Assembly: GCA_016784195.1 (NCBI GenBank)
Contig: JADHVE010000004.1
Span: 1 to 31,380, forward strand
Direction of reading: 5' to 3'
Length of the DNA stretch: 31,380 nt
Origin: Candidatus Woesearchaeota archaeon
GTDB lineage: Archaea > Nanobdellota > Nanobdellia > Woesearchaeales > GW2011-AR4
Below are positions 13,568 to 21,284 of the stretch, piece after piece; the stretch's first letter is position 1, and each line of letters opens with the position of its first letter. The position numbers were made by a program, and so were the translations under genes. Below the pieces are notes generated by a model that did no database searches, had not been told where the DNA came from, and saw only the letters and a program-made list of their open reading frames with translations.

Positions 13568-14218
13568 CTAATTCTTAGAAGGAGTTTTCTTGCCCAATCT
13601 CTCTAACCTACCTATATTCTCGGTTAAGCTGGGCAATATTTTCTGGAATACTTTCTCCATAGCCTTTATCTCAACCCCAACATTAGATATATCCTTATCA
13701 TAATCAGAAATTTTTGCCATAAGGCTTTTATGTAAAGACTCCAAGCCAAGGCGTATATCTTCTGATCTCTGCTCAATCTTATTCAGCCGGGACTCTGTTT
13801 TTTCTTTCCATCCAATGACCTTATTAATATCCTTGACCAACTCATTCCATTTCTCATCAATAATAGCCTCTGCTAATTCCTCGATTCTTTCTCTCTCTGT
13901 GACTGGAGCAGCAGCCCGATAATCTTCTGGAGGCTGCCCAGCACTCGGATACTGCTCGGGTGCAGGTTGTTGCCATAAAAACTCTGAAGGAGGAGGCATC
14001 TGCTGGCTAGGTTGCTGGCTCATATTTGCTTGGTTCATAGCATCAAAAACCTGGGAAGAATTATAGCCCTGGCTTTGCAGGTTCTCAACTATTTGATTAT
14101 CAGCATACCCCTGTTGTTTCATAGTCAGTATCTGATCAACAGGCAATCCCTGCGGAGGAGCAGCTGGAGGAACTTCTTCTTTTGTTTCTTTCTTTTTCCC
14201 AAAACTAAACAAAGCCAT
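13568..14218 (-). CDS. Coiled-coil protein with Pro/Gln-rich linker
   Basis: 216 residues with three parts. A basic N-terminus (MALFSFGKKKETK) opens it. A short helical repeat follows, with two similar units (ILTMKQQGYADNQIVENLQ and QGYNSSQVFDAMNQA, about 30-66) that resemble a UBA-like helical hairpin. A Pro/Gln-rich linker (about 67-105) leads to a C-terminal coiled coil (about 108-210). There is no membrane segment. With the next minus-strand gene it flanks the membrane-protein triplet and the secretion ATPase, reminiscent of coiled-coil accessory proteins of archaella, but no FlaC/D/E signature is seen. Function is unknown. Confidence 0.7.
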   Translation of the reverse strand: MALFSFGKKKETKEEVPPAAPPQGLPVDQILTMKQQGYADNQIVENLQSQGYNSSQVFDAMNQANMSQQPSQQMPPPSEFLWQQPAPEQYPSAGQPPEDYRAAAPVTERERIEELAEAIIDEKWNELVKDINKVIGWKEKTESRLNKIEQRSEDIRLGLESLHKSLMAKISDYDKDISNVGVEIKAMEKVFQKILPSLTENIGRLERLGKKTPSKN

Positions 14219-14349
14219 TCCTTCACCTCTTTTTTGATTAAATCAGTCTTTACTATATATTTAAAGCTTTCTATTTATGAACTCGATACAGTTAAGTTAA
14301 AATACGCCTCCATTATTAATTTTTTATTTGTTATTGATTATAAAATCAT

Positions 14350-14799
14350 TTAACCTTGAGGTTTTTTCTGGTCTTTTATCTTTTCATCTATTATCCTCTC
14401 TACCTCATTCTGTGTTACAAATTTAACAGGATTCCATAGGTTGATATATTTCTCTAAAACCTTAACTTCATTTATTTTAGCAGCTCCTTCAAGATCCTTT
14501 ACAATCATCAGTATTTTTTCCTTCATATCCAGCATCTCTTTCCTGATTTCATTTATATCAGAAGTCAATGTCTTAATATCAGTAGAAGATGTCTTGTTCT
14601 TGCTCAGCATATTCTGCTCTGCAACCTGCAGCCCTTTCCTTATATTTGTAAATGCCTCTTCCAAAACCTTCAATCTTCTCTCCAGATTGTTCATCTCCCC
14701 TTTTACTTCGCTAAAATCAGGGGCAACAGGAGCTTTATGCTTAAACATGCCTGTACCTTCTTTCTTAGGTGGAGGCGGCATTCCAAATTCTTCTGGCAT
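14350..14799 (-). CDS. Coiled-coil protein with conserved-looking C-terminal tail
   Basis: 149 residues: Pro/Lys-rich start (GMPPPPKKEGTGMFKHK), a coiled coil (about 30-110), and a compact C-terminus with KYINLWNPVKFVTQNEVERI (about 118-137), whose Trp, Pro and Phe residues look like a short folded docking segment. It resembles the preceding minus-strand gene in overall plan but not in sequence. A TATA-like box (14824-14832) lies about 29 bases before the ATG. It is a likely partner of the neighbouring appendage/secretion genes; function is unknown. Confidence 0.65.
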   Translation of the reverse strand: MPEEFGMPPPPKKEGTGMFKHKAPVAPDFSEVKGEMNNLERRLKVLEEAFTNIRKGLQVAEQNMLSKNKTSSTDIKTLTSDINEIRKEMLDMKEKILMIVKDLEGAAKINEVKVLEKYINLWNPVKFVTQNEVERIIDEKIKDQKKPQG

Positions 14800-14877
14800 T
14801 TTATTTTATTATTTGTTTATCAGTTTTAAATTTTTTTTGTTTTTATTCATTAAAATAAAGATTTAGTATTAAATACT

Positions 14878-15039
14878 ATGTTAGGATTTTACAGTAGTGC
14901 ATTGATTAAACTATGTTTATTATCCCTCAAGCACAAGCACAAGCTTAAGTTTGTAAATATACAAAAGCAAGGACTCTGGTTTTTTAATAAACAAAAACCT
15001 GATATACACTATCATAATCCAAAAAACCGCAAATTTTAA
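14878..15039 (+). CDS. Possible small ORF, 53 residues
   Basis: Starts MLGFYSSALIKLCLLSLK and is rich in Lys, His and Asn, with no recognisable domain. A TATA-like TTAAAATA sits about 25 bases upstream of the ATG, which would suit a leaderless start. In DNA this AT-rich the match may be chance, and the composition is not convincing. Confidence 0.2.
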   Translation: MLGFYSSALIKLCLLSLKHKHKLKFVNIQKQGLWFFNKQKPDIHYHNPKNRKF

Positions 15040-15115
15040 ATACTTTCAGAATAAGAACATATTATAAAATATAGAAAATAGTATAAAATATATATTATAA
15101 TATAATAGGTAAAGG

Positions 15116-15148
15116 ATGAAACTTACCAACAAAGTAAGTAAGGTTTGA
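15116..15148 (+). CDS. Possible 10-residue leader peptide upstream of the ribbon-helix-helix gene
   Basis: Frame MKLTNKVSKV ends one base before the next ATG. The nearest TATA (about 15082-15090) predicts transcription starting near 15113, so this would be the first AUG of the message. Inference only. Confidence 0.25.
   Translation: MKLTNKVSKV
15121..15139. repeat. Inverted repeat ACTTAC / GTAAGT before the ribbon-helix-helix gene
   Basis: Six-base arms with a seven-base spacer, just upstream of the ribosome binding site (AAGG, 15140-15143). It could be an operator for the encoded protein or a hairpin in the leader. Confidence 0.3.
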
Positions 15149-15149
15149 A

Positions 15150-15290
15150 ATGTCAAAAAAACCAATTTCAGCAACAATTGACGAAGAACTGACTAAATGG
15201 ATAAGTAAGCAGACAGAGGACAAGCAAAAATACAGAAACAAATCCCATTTAATTGAGATAGCCTTAGAGTTATTAAAAAATCAAAAATAA
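15150..15290 (+). CDS. Ribbon-helix-helix (CopG/MetJ-like) DNA-binding protein
   Basis: 46 residues, too short for usual ORF cut-offs. The layout is that of a minimal ribbon-helix-helix domain: a beta strand (KKPISATIDEEL, residues 3-14), helix A (TKWISKQTEDKQ), a turn with basic residues (KYRNKSH), and helix B (LIEIALELLKNQK). Such proteins bind DNA as dimers through the strand. It has a ribosome binding site (AAGG, six bases upstream) and precedes the secretion ATPase by 66 bases on the same strand, so it is a likely local regulator of that module. No toxin partner is seen next to it, which argues against an antitoxin role. Confidence 0.7.
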   Translation: MSKKPISATIDEELTKWISKQTEDKQKYRNKSHLIEIALELLKNQK

Positions 15291-15356
15291 ACATTATAAA
15301 AATCCATTAAAAAAAAACCAATACAAAAAAATTAAAGGTAAAAAACTAAATTAAAA

Positions 15357-17648
15357 ATGGCTTTATTCGGACCAAGCAAAAAACCATTCTCTTACGAGAT
15401 CATAAGGGAAGGCGAAGAAATAATTTTGATGGTTGACTTAGAGGAATACCCTAAAATTCCCTCTTTAGAAGATGATCCTGTATGCATGTCAAAGACCTGC
15501 GACTTGTTGATAGAGGCAGGAAGAATGACAAAAATAGTCTTCACGCAAAAAAGAAACTATGAATATGACTATTATCAGACAACCTTAATACAGGAAATCG
15601 CAAAGCTGTACCAGCAGTTAACAAAAAGAAAGGATTTTTTCAGTTATTCAGGATTATTAGAAGACAAAGCATGCAGCAGGAATATAAACACATGGTATGC
15701 AAACGTACAAAACATAATCTCCAACCTGTTAAGAAGCGACCCGTTAGGAGCCTATGTAGAATTAACAAGGATAACAAGGGAAGAAAAAATAAAAGCCCAG
15801 AAATCTTTGGATGAAAACTTCATAAGGTGTGAAGAAAAATACATCAAAACATTAAACAGTTTAATACTCCCTCTGGAAAAGACCAAGCTGATATCAACAG
15901 CAAAGCCTTACTTAGCAGGTCATAAGGTAGGCAGCAGAGAAGTCTACAGGAGAATATTTTCTGCCTCTATAAGGCCTGATTTCATGTTTACCCGGCTCAT
16001 GGCTGCTTACCCTTCAGACGGTGAAGAGCTGAGCTCTTATAGTGTTGGCGATACAGAAATAACAATCTTCCAGATTCCGGACTCTGTCCAGTACCTCTAC
16101 CATATGATGCCTCCTGAATTCAAGCTTTCAGAGGAAAAATACGAAATCTTAGACACAGCAAGAAAAATAATGGCTGAGCATAAGCCAACAAAACAGGAAT
16201 TTTTCGAGCCTGAAAGGATGAGGGAAGTTTTCTCTAAAGTAGGCTCAGATTTAATCGAAGAATTAGTCAGCTACAGAAACTTAAAAATATCAGACAAAGA
16301 AATAGAGGAATTAACCAGAATACTTGTAAGATACACAGTAGGCTTTGGCCTGATTGAAGTTCTGTTGCAGGATGAAAAAATCCAGGACATCTCGATAAAC
16401 TCTCCAATGGGAGAAATTCCGATGTTCATCGTGCATCAGGAATTTTCAGATTGCAAAACAAATATAATGCCCACAAACCCAGAAGCAGAGTCATGGGCAT
16501 CTAAATTAAGGTTGATTTCAGGAAGGCCTTTAGACGAAGCCAACCCGGTTATGGACACAGAATTAAGAATACCCGGAGCAAACGCAAGAATTGCAGTCAT
16601 AGCACCTCCATTAAACCCTACCGGCTTAGCCTATTCTTTCAGAAGGCATCGTGACAAACCATGGACTCTTCCTTTATTTATTAAAAACCAAATGATAACC
16701 CCGTTAGCAGCAGGCATGCTAAGCTTTTTAATAGACGGCTCAAGGACAATGTTAGTAGCAGGAACAAGATCAGCAGGAAAAACAGCTTTACTAGGCTCTT
16801 TGCTTGTAGAACTGATGAGAAAATACCGCATAATCACAATAGAAGATACCTTAGAGCTTCCTGTTCCCGCCTTAAGAAACCTGGGCTATAATATCCAATC
16901 AATGAAAGTTGCTGCCGCCTTAACCAAAGGAACAACAGAAGTTCCGGCAGATGAAGGAATCAGAACAACATTAAGGCTTGGAGATTCTGCATTGATTGTA
17001 GGGGAAATTAGATCCAAGGAAGCTTTGGCACTTTACGAAGCAATGAGGATAGGAGCATTAGCCAATTTAGTTGCAGGCACTATTCATGGAGCTTCCCCTT
17101 ATGGTGTTTTTGACAGAGTTGTAAATGACCTGCAGGTTCCAAGAACATCCTTTAAAGCAACTGACATAATAGTTGTCGCAAATCCTATAAGGTCAGCAGA
17201 CGGCCTGCACCGATGGAGAAGAGTTACTCAAATAACAGAAGTAAGGAAACACTGGGAGCATGATCCTTTACTTGAAAACGGCTTTGTTGACCTGATGAAA
17301 TATGATTCAAAAACAGACCAGTTGCAGCCTTCTGATGATTTGATTAACGGAGAATCTGAGATTTTAAAAGGTATTGCAGGGAATGTAAAAGAATGGGCAG
17401 GCAGCTGGGATGCTATCTGGGAAAATATATTATTGAGGTCAAAAATGAAAGAAACCCTTGTTAAACTCTCAGACCAAGTAAAAATGCCCTCTCTGCTGGA
17501 ATCAGACTTTGTAATACCCTGTAATGACCAGTTCCACTGCATCTCAGATAAAATCAAGAAAGAAGTCGGTTATTTAGACTCAAAAAGAATATTTTTCGAC
17601 TGGAACCAATGGCTAAATAGAAGCATTAAGAAAATCAATATGAGATAA
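15357..17648 (+). CDS. Type II/IV secretion-type ATPase (pilus/archaellum assembly family)
   Basis: Hexameric motor ATPase of the GspE/VirB11/FlaI family, expected at the cytoplasmic side of a type IV pilus-like machine. 763 residues. A long N-terminal domain (about 1-300) has a Cys pair region (DPVCMSKTCDLL, 40-51). A second domain follows with GFGLIEVLLQDEKIQDISIN. Next come a catalytic core with Walker A GTRSAGKT (469-476), an Asp-box-like ITIEDTLEL, and a Walker B region SALIVGEIRSKEA (about 543-555), then a His-containing GTIHGASPYG. A ~150-residue C-terminal extension with two Cys residues (FVIPCNDQFHC) is longer than in typical FlaI. It is followed by the membrane platform gene at 17907, its usual partner. 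Archaellum, pilus or secretion cannot be distinguished, as no pilin is in the window. Confidence 0.9.
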   Translation: MALFGPSKKPFSYEIIREGEEIILMVDLEEYPKIPSLEDDPVCMSKTCDLLIEAGRMTKIVFTQKRNYEYDYYQTTLIQEIAKLYQQLTKRKDFFSYSGLLEDKACSRNINTWYANVQNIISNLLRSDPLGAYVELTRITREEKIKAQKSLDENFIRCEEKYIKTLNSLILPLEKTKLISTAKPYLAGHKVGSREVYRRIFSASIRPDFMFTRLMAAYPSDGEELSSYSVGDTEITIFQIPDSVQYLYHMMPPEFKLSEEKYEILDTARKIMAEHKPTKQEFFEPERMREVFSKVGSDLIEELVSYRNLKISDKEIEELTRILVRYTVGFGLIEVLLQDEKIQDISINSPMGEIPMFIVHQEFSDCKTNIMPTNPEAESWASKLRLISGRPLDEANPVMDTELRIPGANARIAVIAPPLNPTGLAYSFRRHRDKPWTLPLFIKNQMITPLAAGMLSFLIDGSRTMLVAGTRSAGKTALLGSLLVELMRKYRIITIEDTLELPVPALRNLGYNIQSMKVAAALTKGTTEVPADEGIRTTLRLGDSALIVGEIRSKEALALYEAMRIGALANLVAGTIHGASPYGVFDRVVNDLQVPRTSFKATDIIVVANPIRSADGLHRWRRVTQITEVRKHWEHDPLLENGFVDLMKYDSKTDQLQPSDDLINGESEILKGIAGNVKEWAGSWDAIWENILLRSKMKETLVKLSDQVKMPSLLESDFVIPCNDQFHCISDKIKKEVGYLDSKRIFFDWNQWLNRSIKKINMR

Positions 17649-17906
17649 AAGTAAAATAGATTCAATAAAAAATTACCGCCAATAAAAATAATTAAAATAA
17701 TTTATACTGAACAAACAGGATTACATTGGGTTGTGAACATGGTTGAGTTAATACGTTATTAATTAAAAATTTTAAAAACAAAAAAAGACACAAGAAACAG
17801 AACTGGAAAATGTTCAAATGTTTGAGTTTAGGTAAAATCGCTCAATGGTTAAAATTAAAAAATTAATGTTAAAAATTAATTAATTAAAAAATAGGTGATA
17901 AGTAGA
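17649..17906. other. Intergenic region between ATPase and platform protein
   Basis: 258 AT-rich bases with no convincing gene. An 18-codon frame at 17812-17868 (MFKCLSLGKIAQWLKLKN) has no strong ribosome binding site. The region ends in the AGGTGAT ribosome binding site of the next gene. Confidence 0.4.
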
Positions 17907-20093
17907 TTGGCAGCAGAAATAGATAAAGAAAAATACAGGAATTTAGTGCAGATTTACAAAAAAAACATAGAGAAAGAACTAGGAACAAGCATATCAGAAA
18001 AGAAAGTTGAGTCAAGAGAATATCAGGAATTTAAAAGTCAGTTTATGCCCCCTCACTTAACATTATATGAAAATCTATGCAATATAAGTGAAAAAATACT
18101 GAAGATAAAGCCGGATAAAAAATACGAGGCAACGCTGCAGGAAGCAATAACTATATCTCATTTAAACGTAACTCCTGCAGGAACAACCTCTTTTTCTTAT
18201 TTCGCGCCCATAGTAATAATCCTATTTGGCAGCTTGATATCCTATGCAGTTTTCCAGTCAATGTTTTTTGTATTCTTTTTCTTTTTAACTGGAATACTTG
18301 TATTAAGACCATTAACCAAACTACCTGAATTTATCGCAAACAACTGGCGCATGAAAGCATCTAACCAGATGGTTCTCTGTATTTTTTATGTTGTAACATA
18401 CATGAGACATACTTCCAACCTGGAAAATGCAATAGGATTTGCATCAGAACATCTAGCCCCCCCATTATCCCTCGATTTAAAAAAGGTTTTATGGGATATT
18501 GAAACAGAGAAGTATTCCACAGTAAAAGAATCTATGGACATGTACCTTGAAACATGGAAAAAATGGAACATGGAGTTTATAGAAGCTTTCCACTTGATAG
18601 AAAGCTCATTATATGAAGGCTCTGAGCAAAGAAGGCTGAACTCACTAGACCGTTCTTTAGATGTTATCCTTGAAGAAACTTATGAAAAAATGCTGCATTA
18701 TGCCCATAACCTCCAAAGCCCAATCACCATGCTGCATATGCTCGGGATAATAATGCCAATACTCGGCTTGGTCATACTGCCTTTGATGGTAAGCTTTATG
18801 GTTGATCCGGCTAAAGGCATGACAGCAGGTAAATTAGCCATTTACATATCAACAATCTATAATGTTACACTTCCATTTGTAGTCTATTTCATGGGAAAAG
18901 CCATTCTAAGCAAAAGACCAACAGGATATGGTCAGACAGACATTTCAGAAGATCCCCATATTAAAAAATACAAGAACGTTTTGATAAAACTTGGAAAGAC
19001 AGAGGTAAAGATAACCCCCCTCATATTCAGCATAGTAATAGGAGCAGTTCTTTTATTCATAGGCATCAGCCCAATTTTATGGCATGCGGTAGGCTTACAA
19101 GATATTGGATTTTCAGAAGAAGACCTGGCAAGCCCCTGCGGACATAAATACTGCTTATTAGGATACAGAGACACAGAAACAGGAGCAGAAGGTCCATTTG
19201 GCTTAGGAGCATCTTTGTTAAGCTTGGCAGTAACTGCAGCATTTGGTATAAGCATAGGCCTGTTCTACAAGCTGAGGTCAATGAATGTAATCAAAATAAG
19301 GAATCGGGCAAAAAAGCTTGAACTGGAATTTGCTGCAGCTTTGTTTCAATTAGGAAACAGGTTAGGAGATGGCCTTCCGGCTGAAATTGCATTCGGCAAA
19401 GTAGCAGCTGTGATGGAAGGGACAATCTCCGGCTCTTTTTTTCAGCTTGTCAGCATGAACATAAAAAAACTCGGAATGGGTGTTAAAAAAGCTATTTTTG
19501 ATCCTGCACATGGGGCTTTGGTTTCATTCCCATCTAACATAATTGAAAGCTCAATGAAGGTCTTATCTGAATCCATAAAAAAAGGTCCGATGATAGCAGC
19601 ACAGGCCTTAACAAACGTATCAAGGTATATCAAAGAAATCCATAGGGTAGATGAGCGCCTAAAAGACTTAATGGCAGACATAATTGCATCAATGACATCC
19701 CAAATCAAGTTCTTAACACCTGCTATTGCAGGAATTGTCATAGGCATAACCTCAATGGTATCCAATATATTGGGTAAATTAGGCTCTCAATTAGGGAGCA
19801 TGGGGGGTGTAGAAGGCCAGCCAGCTGCCGGAATGGAAATGCTAGCAGGATTCGGCCAGGGCATTCCTACTTTCTACTTCCAGATTATAGTAGGCATATA
19901 TGTCGTACAGATTACATATATCCTGACAATTTTGGCAAACGGGATAGAAAACGGCTCAGACAAATTAAACGAAAGACACGAGCTTGGAAAAAACCTGATT
20001 AACAGTACAATCTTATATTGCTTAATTGCTGGCTCTGTAACTCTGTTATTCGACATAATAGCCGGGCAGATTTTATTGACTGTTTTGGCTTAA
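17907..20093 (+). CDS. Membrane platform protein with two T2SF domains (TadC/FlaJ-like)
   Basis: Integral membrane partner of the secretion ATPase, 728 residues. The first T2SF domain covers about 150-310 (ends MLGIIMPILGLVILPLMVSF) and the second about 470-640 (LELEFAAALFQLGNRLGDGLPAE to AIAGIVIGITSMV), the duplicated architecture of archaeal FlaJ/TadC-like proteins. Other helices lie near 95-140, 310-335, 375-395, 435-455, 670-690 and 705-728. Between the halves is an external loop with two Cys (ASPCGHKYCLLGY, about 408-420), possibly a disulfide. GTG at 17895 is in frame, but AGGTGAT (17893-17899) overlaps it; the same motif is seven bases from TTG 17907-17909, which is taken as the start. 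Presumably one functional unit with the ATPase despite the 258-base gap. Confidence 0.88.
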   Translation: MAAEIDKEKYRNLVQIYKKNIEKELGTSISEKKVESREYQEFKSQFMPPHLTLYENLCNISEKILKIKPDKKYEATLQEAITISHLNVTPAGTTSFSYFAPIVIILFGSLISYAVFQSMFFVFFFFLTGILVLRPLTKLPEFIANNWRMKASNQMVLCIFYVVTYMRHTSNLENAIGFASEHLAPPLSLDLKKVLWDIETEKYSTVKESMDMYLETWKKWNMEFIEAFHLIESSLYEGSEQRRLNSLDRSLDVILEETYEKMLHYAHNLQSPITMLHMLGIIMPILGLVILPLMVSFMVDPAKGMTAGKLAIYISTIYNVTLPFVVYFMGKAILSKRPTGYGQTDISEDPHIKKYKNVLIKLGKTEVKITPLIFSIVIGAVLLFIGISPILWHAVGLQDIGFSEEDLASPCGHKYCLLGYRDTETGAEGPFGLGASLLSLAVTAAFGISIGLFYKLRSMNVIKIRNRAKKLELEFAAALFQLGNRLGDGLPAEIAFGKVAAVMEGTISGSFFQLVSMNIKKLGMGVKKAIFDPAHGALVSFPSNIIESSMKVLSESIKKGPMIAAQALTNVSRYIKEIHRVDERLKDLMADIIASMTSQIKFLTPAIAGIVIGITSMVSNILGKLGSQLGSMGGVEGQPAAGMEMLAGFGQGIPTFYFQIIVGIYVVQITYILTILANGIENGSDKLNERHELGKNLINSTILYCLIAGSVTLLFDIIAGQILLTVLA

Positions 20094-20113
20094 GAAAAAA
20101 AATTGTTTTCTTA
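20091..20113. terminator. Perfect 8-bp hairpin at the end of the platform gene
   Basis: TAAGAAAA (includes the stop codon) and TTTTCTTA with a seven-base loop, followed by an AT-rich stretch. It is a plausible transcription terminator. Confidence 0.4.
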
Positions 20114-20140
20114 CGTATATTTTTAATTATTATGACCTAG

Positions 20141-20400
20141 AGTTATAAAACTAGAGTGTCATTAAGTGTAGAATTCTCATAACAGCACGGACATCCTCGC
20201 GTGAGATATGTCAAAAATCAAAGATTTTTGAGCATGCTCGGAAATCTCCGATTTCCGACATATAAAGGAGTAAGTCTTCCTAATTTTGAAAAAGAGAACA
20301 CTCAAAACTGCTAAATTAAGATTTTTTATCAAAAACGATAGAAAATCTATTATGCAGTTTCGCTTAATATTCTCTTTTCTTATCGCTCCAAAGTTTTAGA
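20141..20400 (+). ncRNA. Candidate structured RNA with its own promoter
   Basis: TATA-like AGTTATAAAAC (20141-20151) predicts a transcript from about 20170. Downstream, dense nested pairing is visible. An outer stem ATATGTC/GACATAT (20206-20212 with 20257-20263) encloses two perfect 9-bp hairpins (20211-20231 and 20238-20258, three-base loops) around the palindrome GAGCATGCTC. Then comes a ~90-base rod: AAAAGAGAA/TTCTCTTTT (20290-20298, 20370-20378), AAACTGC/GCAGTTT (20305-20311, 20354-20360), and a 12-bp tip (20319-20330 with 20337-20348, one G-U). No known RNA family was recognised (not RNase P, SRP or group I intron by eye). A mobile inverted-repeat element, or a leader of the homing endonuclease gene, are alternatives. 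Confidence 0.4.
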
Positions 20401-20429
20401 GAAAATAAAAAATTTTTAAGGTGATTTAG

Positions 20430-21136
20430 ATGGAATTTGATTTGTCAGACATAGAATTTAGTTACCCAGATATAAAATGGGTTTGAAATTGCCCAAAAAA
20501 CCTTCTAAAGAATTGGCGGAGTTTATTGGTATCTTAGCTGGTGATGGGCATATCAGTTTTAATACAGATAAATATCGAGTAAGTATTTCAGGAAACTCGG
20601 TTTCAGATTATAAATATCTCACTAATTATACTAATAAATTAATTTGCCATTTATTCAATTTAAACATAAAAATCCATAAAAGAAAGAATAAAAATGCAAT
20701 AGCAATTATTTTATCATCAAAAGGTGTTGTTTCATTTATGGAAGAAATTGGTTATTATAAACACATTGTGGATATCAAAATTCCAGATTGGATAAAAGAT
20801 AATCAAACTTATGCATCTCAGTTATTAAGAGGACTAATTGATACAGATGGGTGAGTGTTTGTTTCCGATAAAAAAGGCGCCCCTAATTATCCATGCATCG
20901 AATTAACTACAGTTTGTTTTGATTTAGCAAATGTAGCAAGAAATTTTCTTAAAAAATTAGGATTTAATGATGTAAAAATTCGCTCATATAAGTACAGCCA
21001 CAGCAATAATTACTCTTACAAAGTTTCATTATATGGTTATGATAATCTAGCAAAGTGGATAGAAGAAATTGGATTTTCAAACCAATATAAATCAAATAAA
21101 GCTTTAAAATATAAAAATGGGACCTGTGGAATTTGA
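20430..21136 (+). pseudogene. LAGLIDADG homing endonuclease, broken by a frameshift and a stop codon
   Basis: The original protein had two LAGLIDADG motifs, the active-site helices of a monomeric DNA endonuclease that spreads its own gene: ELAEFIGILAGDGHI and LLRGLIDTDG. The start is ATG 20430 after AAGGTGAT. That frame reads MEFDLSDIEFSYPDIK and then stops, while the rest continues (GLKLPKKPSKELAEF) in another frame. One A lost from the A-run at 20474-20477 explains this exactly. A second lesion is TGA at 20852-20854 directly after DTDG, where a Cys or other codon would be expected (VFVSDKKG follows in frame). TGA ends other genes here, so recoding is unlikely. The remainder (LANVARNFLKKLGF, YKVSLYGYDNLAKWIEEIGF) is intact and runs 19 bases into the 3' end of the tRNA gene. 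Confidence 0.82.
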
Positions 21137-21242
21137 ATCCACGACACCTACGTCTTCAGCGTATAGAGCTGCACTTTCATGCATGTGCTCTCCGTAGCCG
21201 AAGGTTTGTGATCAAATCCCTCTCAGACTGAGCTAAGGTCCC
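21118..21242 (-). tRNA. tRNA-Phe (GAA) with about 51 extra bases, probable intron
   Basis: The acceptor stem GGGACCT/AGGTCCC pairs fully with discriminator A; CCA is not encoded and a T-run follows. The T arm is GTGGA-TTCAAAT-TCCAC, and the anticodon loop CTGAAGA gives anticodon GAA (21155-21157) on a stem with CGTAG as 3' strand. The gene is 125 bases against 74 expected. The excess lies between the D loop and the anticodon stem, not at the usual 37/38 position. Removing one 51-base block (about 21167-21217) restores a D stem (GCTC/GGGC, one G-U) and a TACG/CGTA anticodon stem. The D loop would lack the normal GG pair (GA instead) and 27-43 would be A-G, so the exact borders are uncertain. 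AGAG (D loop) can pair with CTCT at the 3' border as a central helix of a splicing motif. Confidence 0.75.
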
Positions 21243-21284
21243 AAAATTAAACAATAAAGAAATAAACTATATTTAAATATGTTT

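Larger units (their letters stand above)
14800..15149. other. 350-base AT-rich intergenic region with divergent promoters
   Basis: Holds the promoter of the minus-strand coiled-coil gene (TATA at 14824-14832), a small inverted repeat TAGTAT/ATACTA (14864-14878), a possible 53-codon ORF (14878-15039), and a run of TATA-rich sequence (15060-15105) serving the ribbon-helix-helix gene. No RNA gene was recognised. Confidence 0.5.

Noticed and set aside
17812..17868. 18-codon ORF between the ATPase and platform genes
   Set aside because: Very short, no strong ribosome binding site, and its composition is that of the AT-rich spacer.
20141..20420. Group I intron hosting the homing endonuclease
   Set aside because: No conserved catalytic-core sequences were recognised, and there is no split exon on either side; the fold looks like stacked simple hairpins.
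20852..20854. TGA read as an amino acid (recoding or alternative code)
   Set aside because: TGA ends other genes in this window in the normal way (for example the 8507 gene and the 23438 gene), and the same ORF carries a second lesion.
20477..21136. Two separate small genes at 20477-20854 and 20855-21136
   Set aside because: Together they make one LAGLIDADG endonuclease split by a TGA right after the second motif; the second part has no independent start signal.
21118..21242. Ordinary tRNA intron at position 37/38
   Set aside because: The anticodon loop CTGAAGA and its 3' stem strand are contiguous; the extra bases lie 5' of the anticodon stem.
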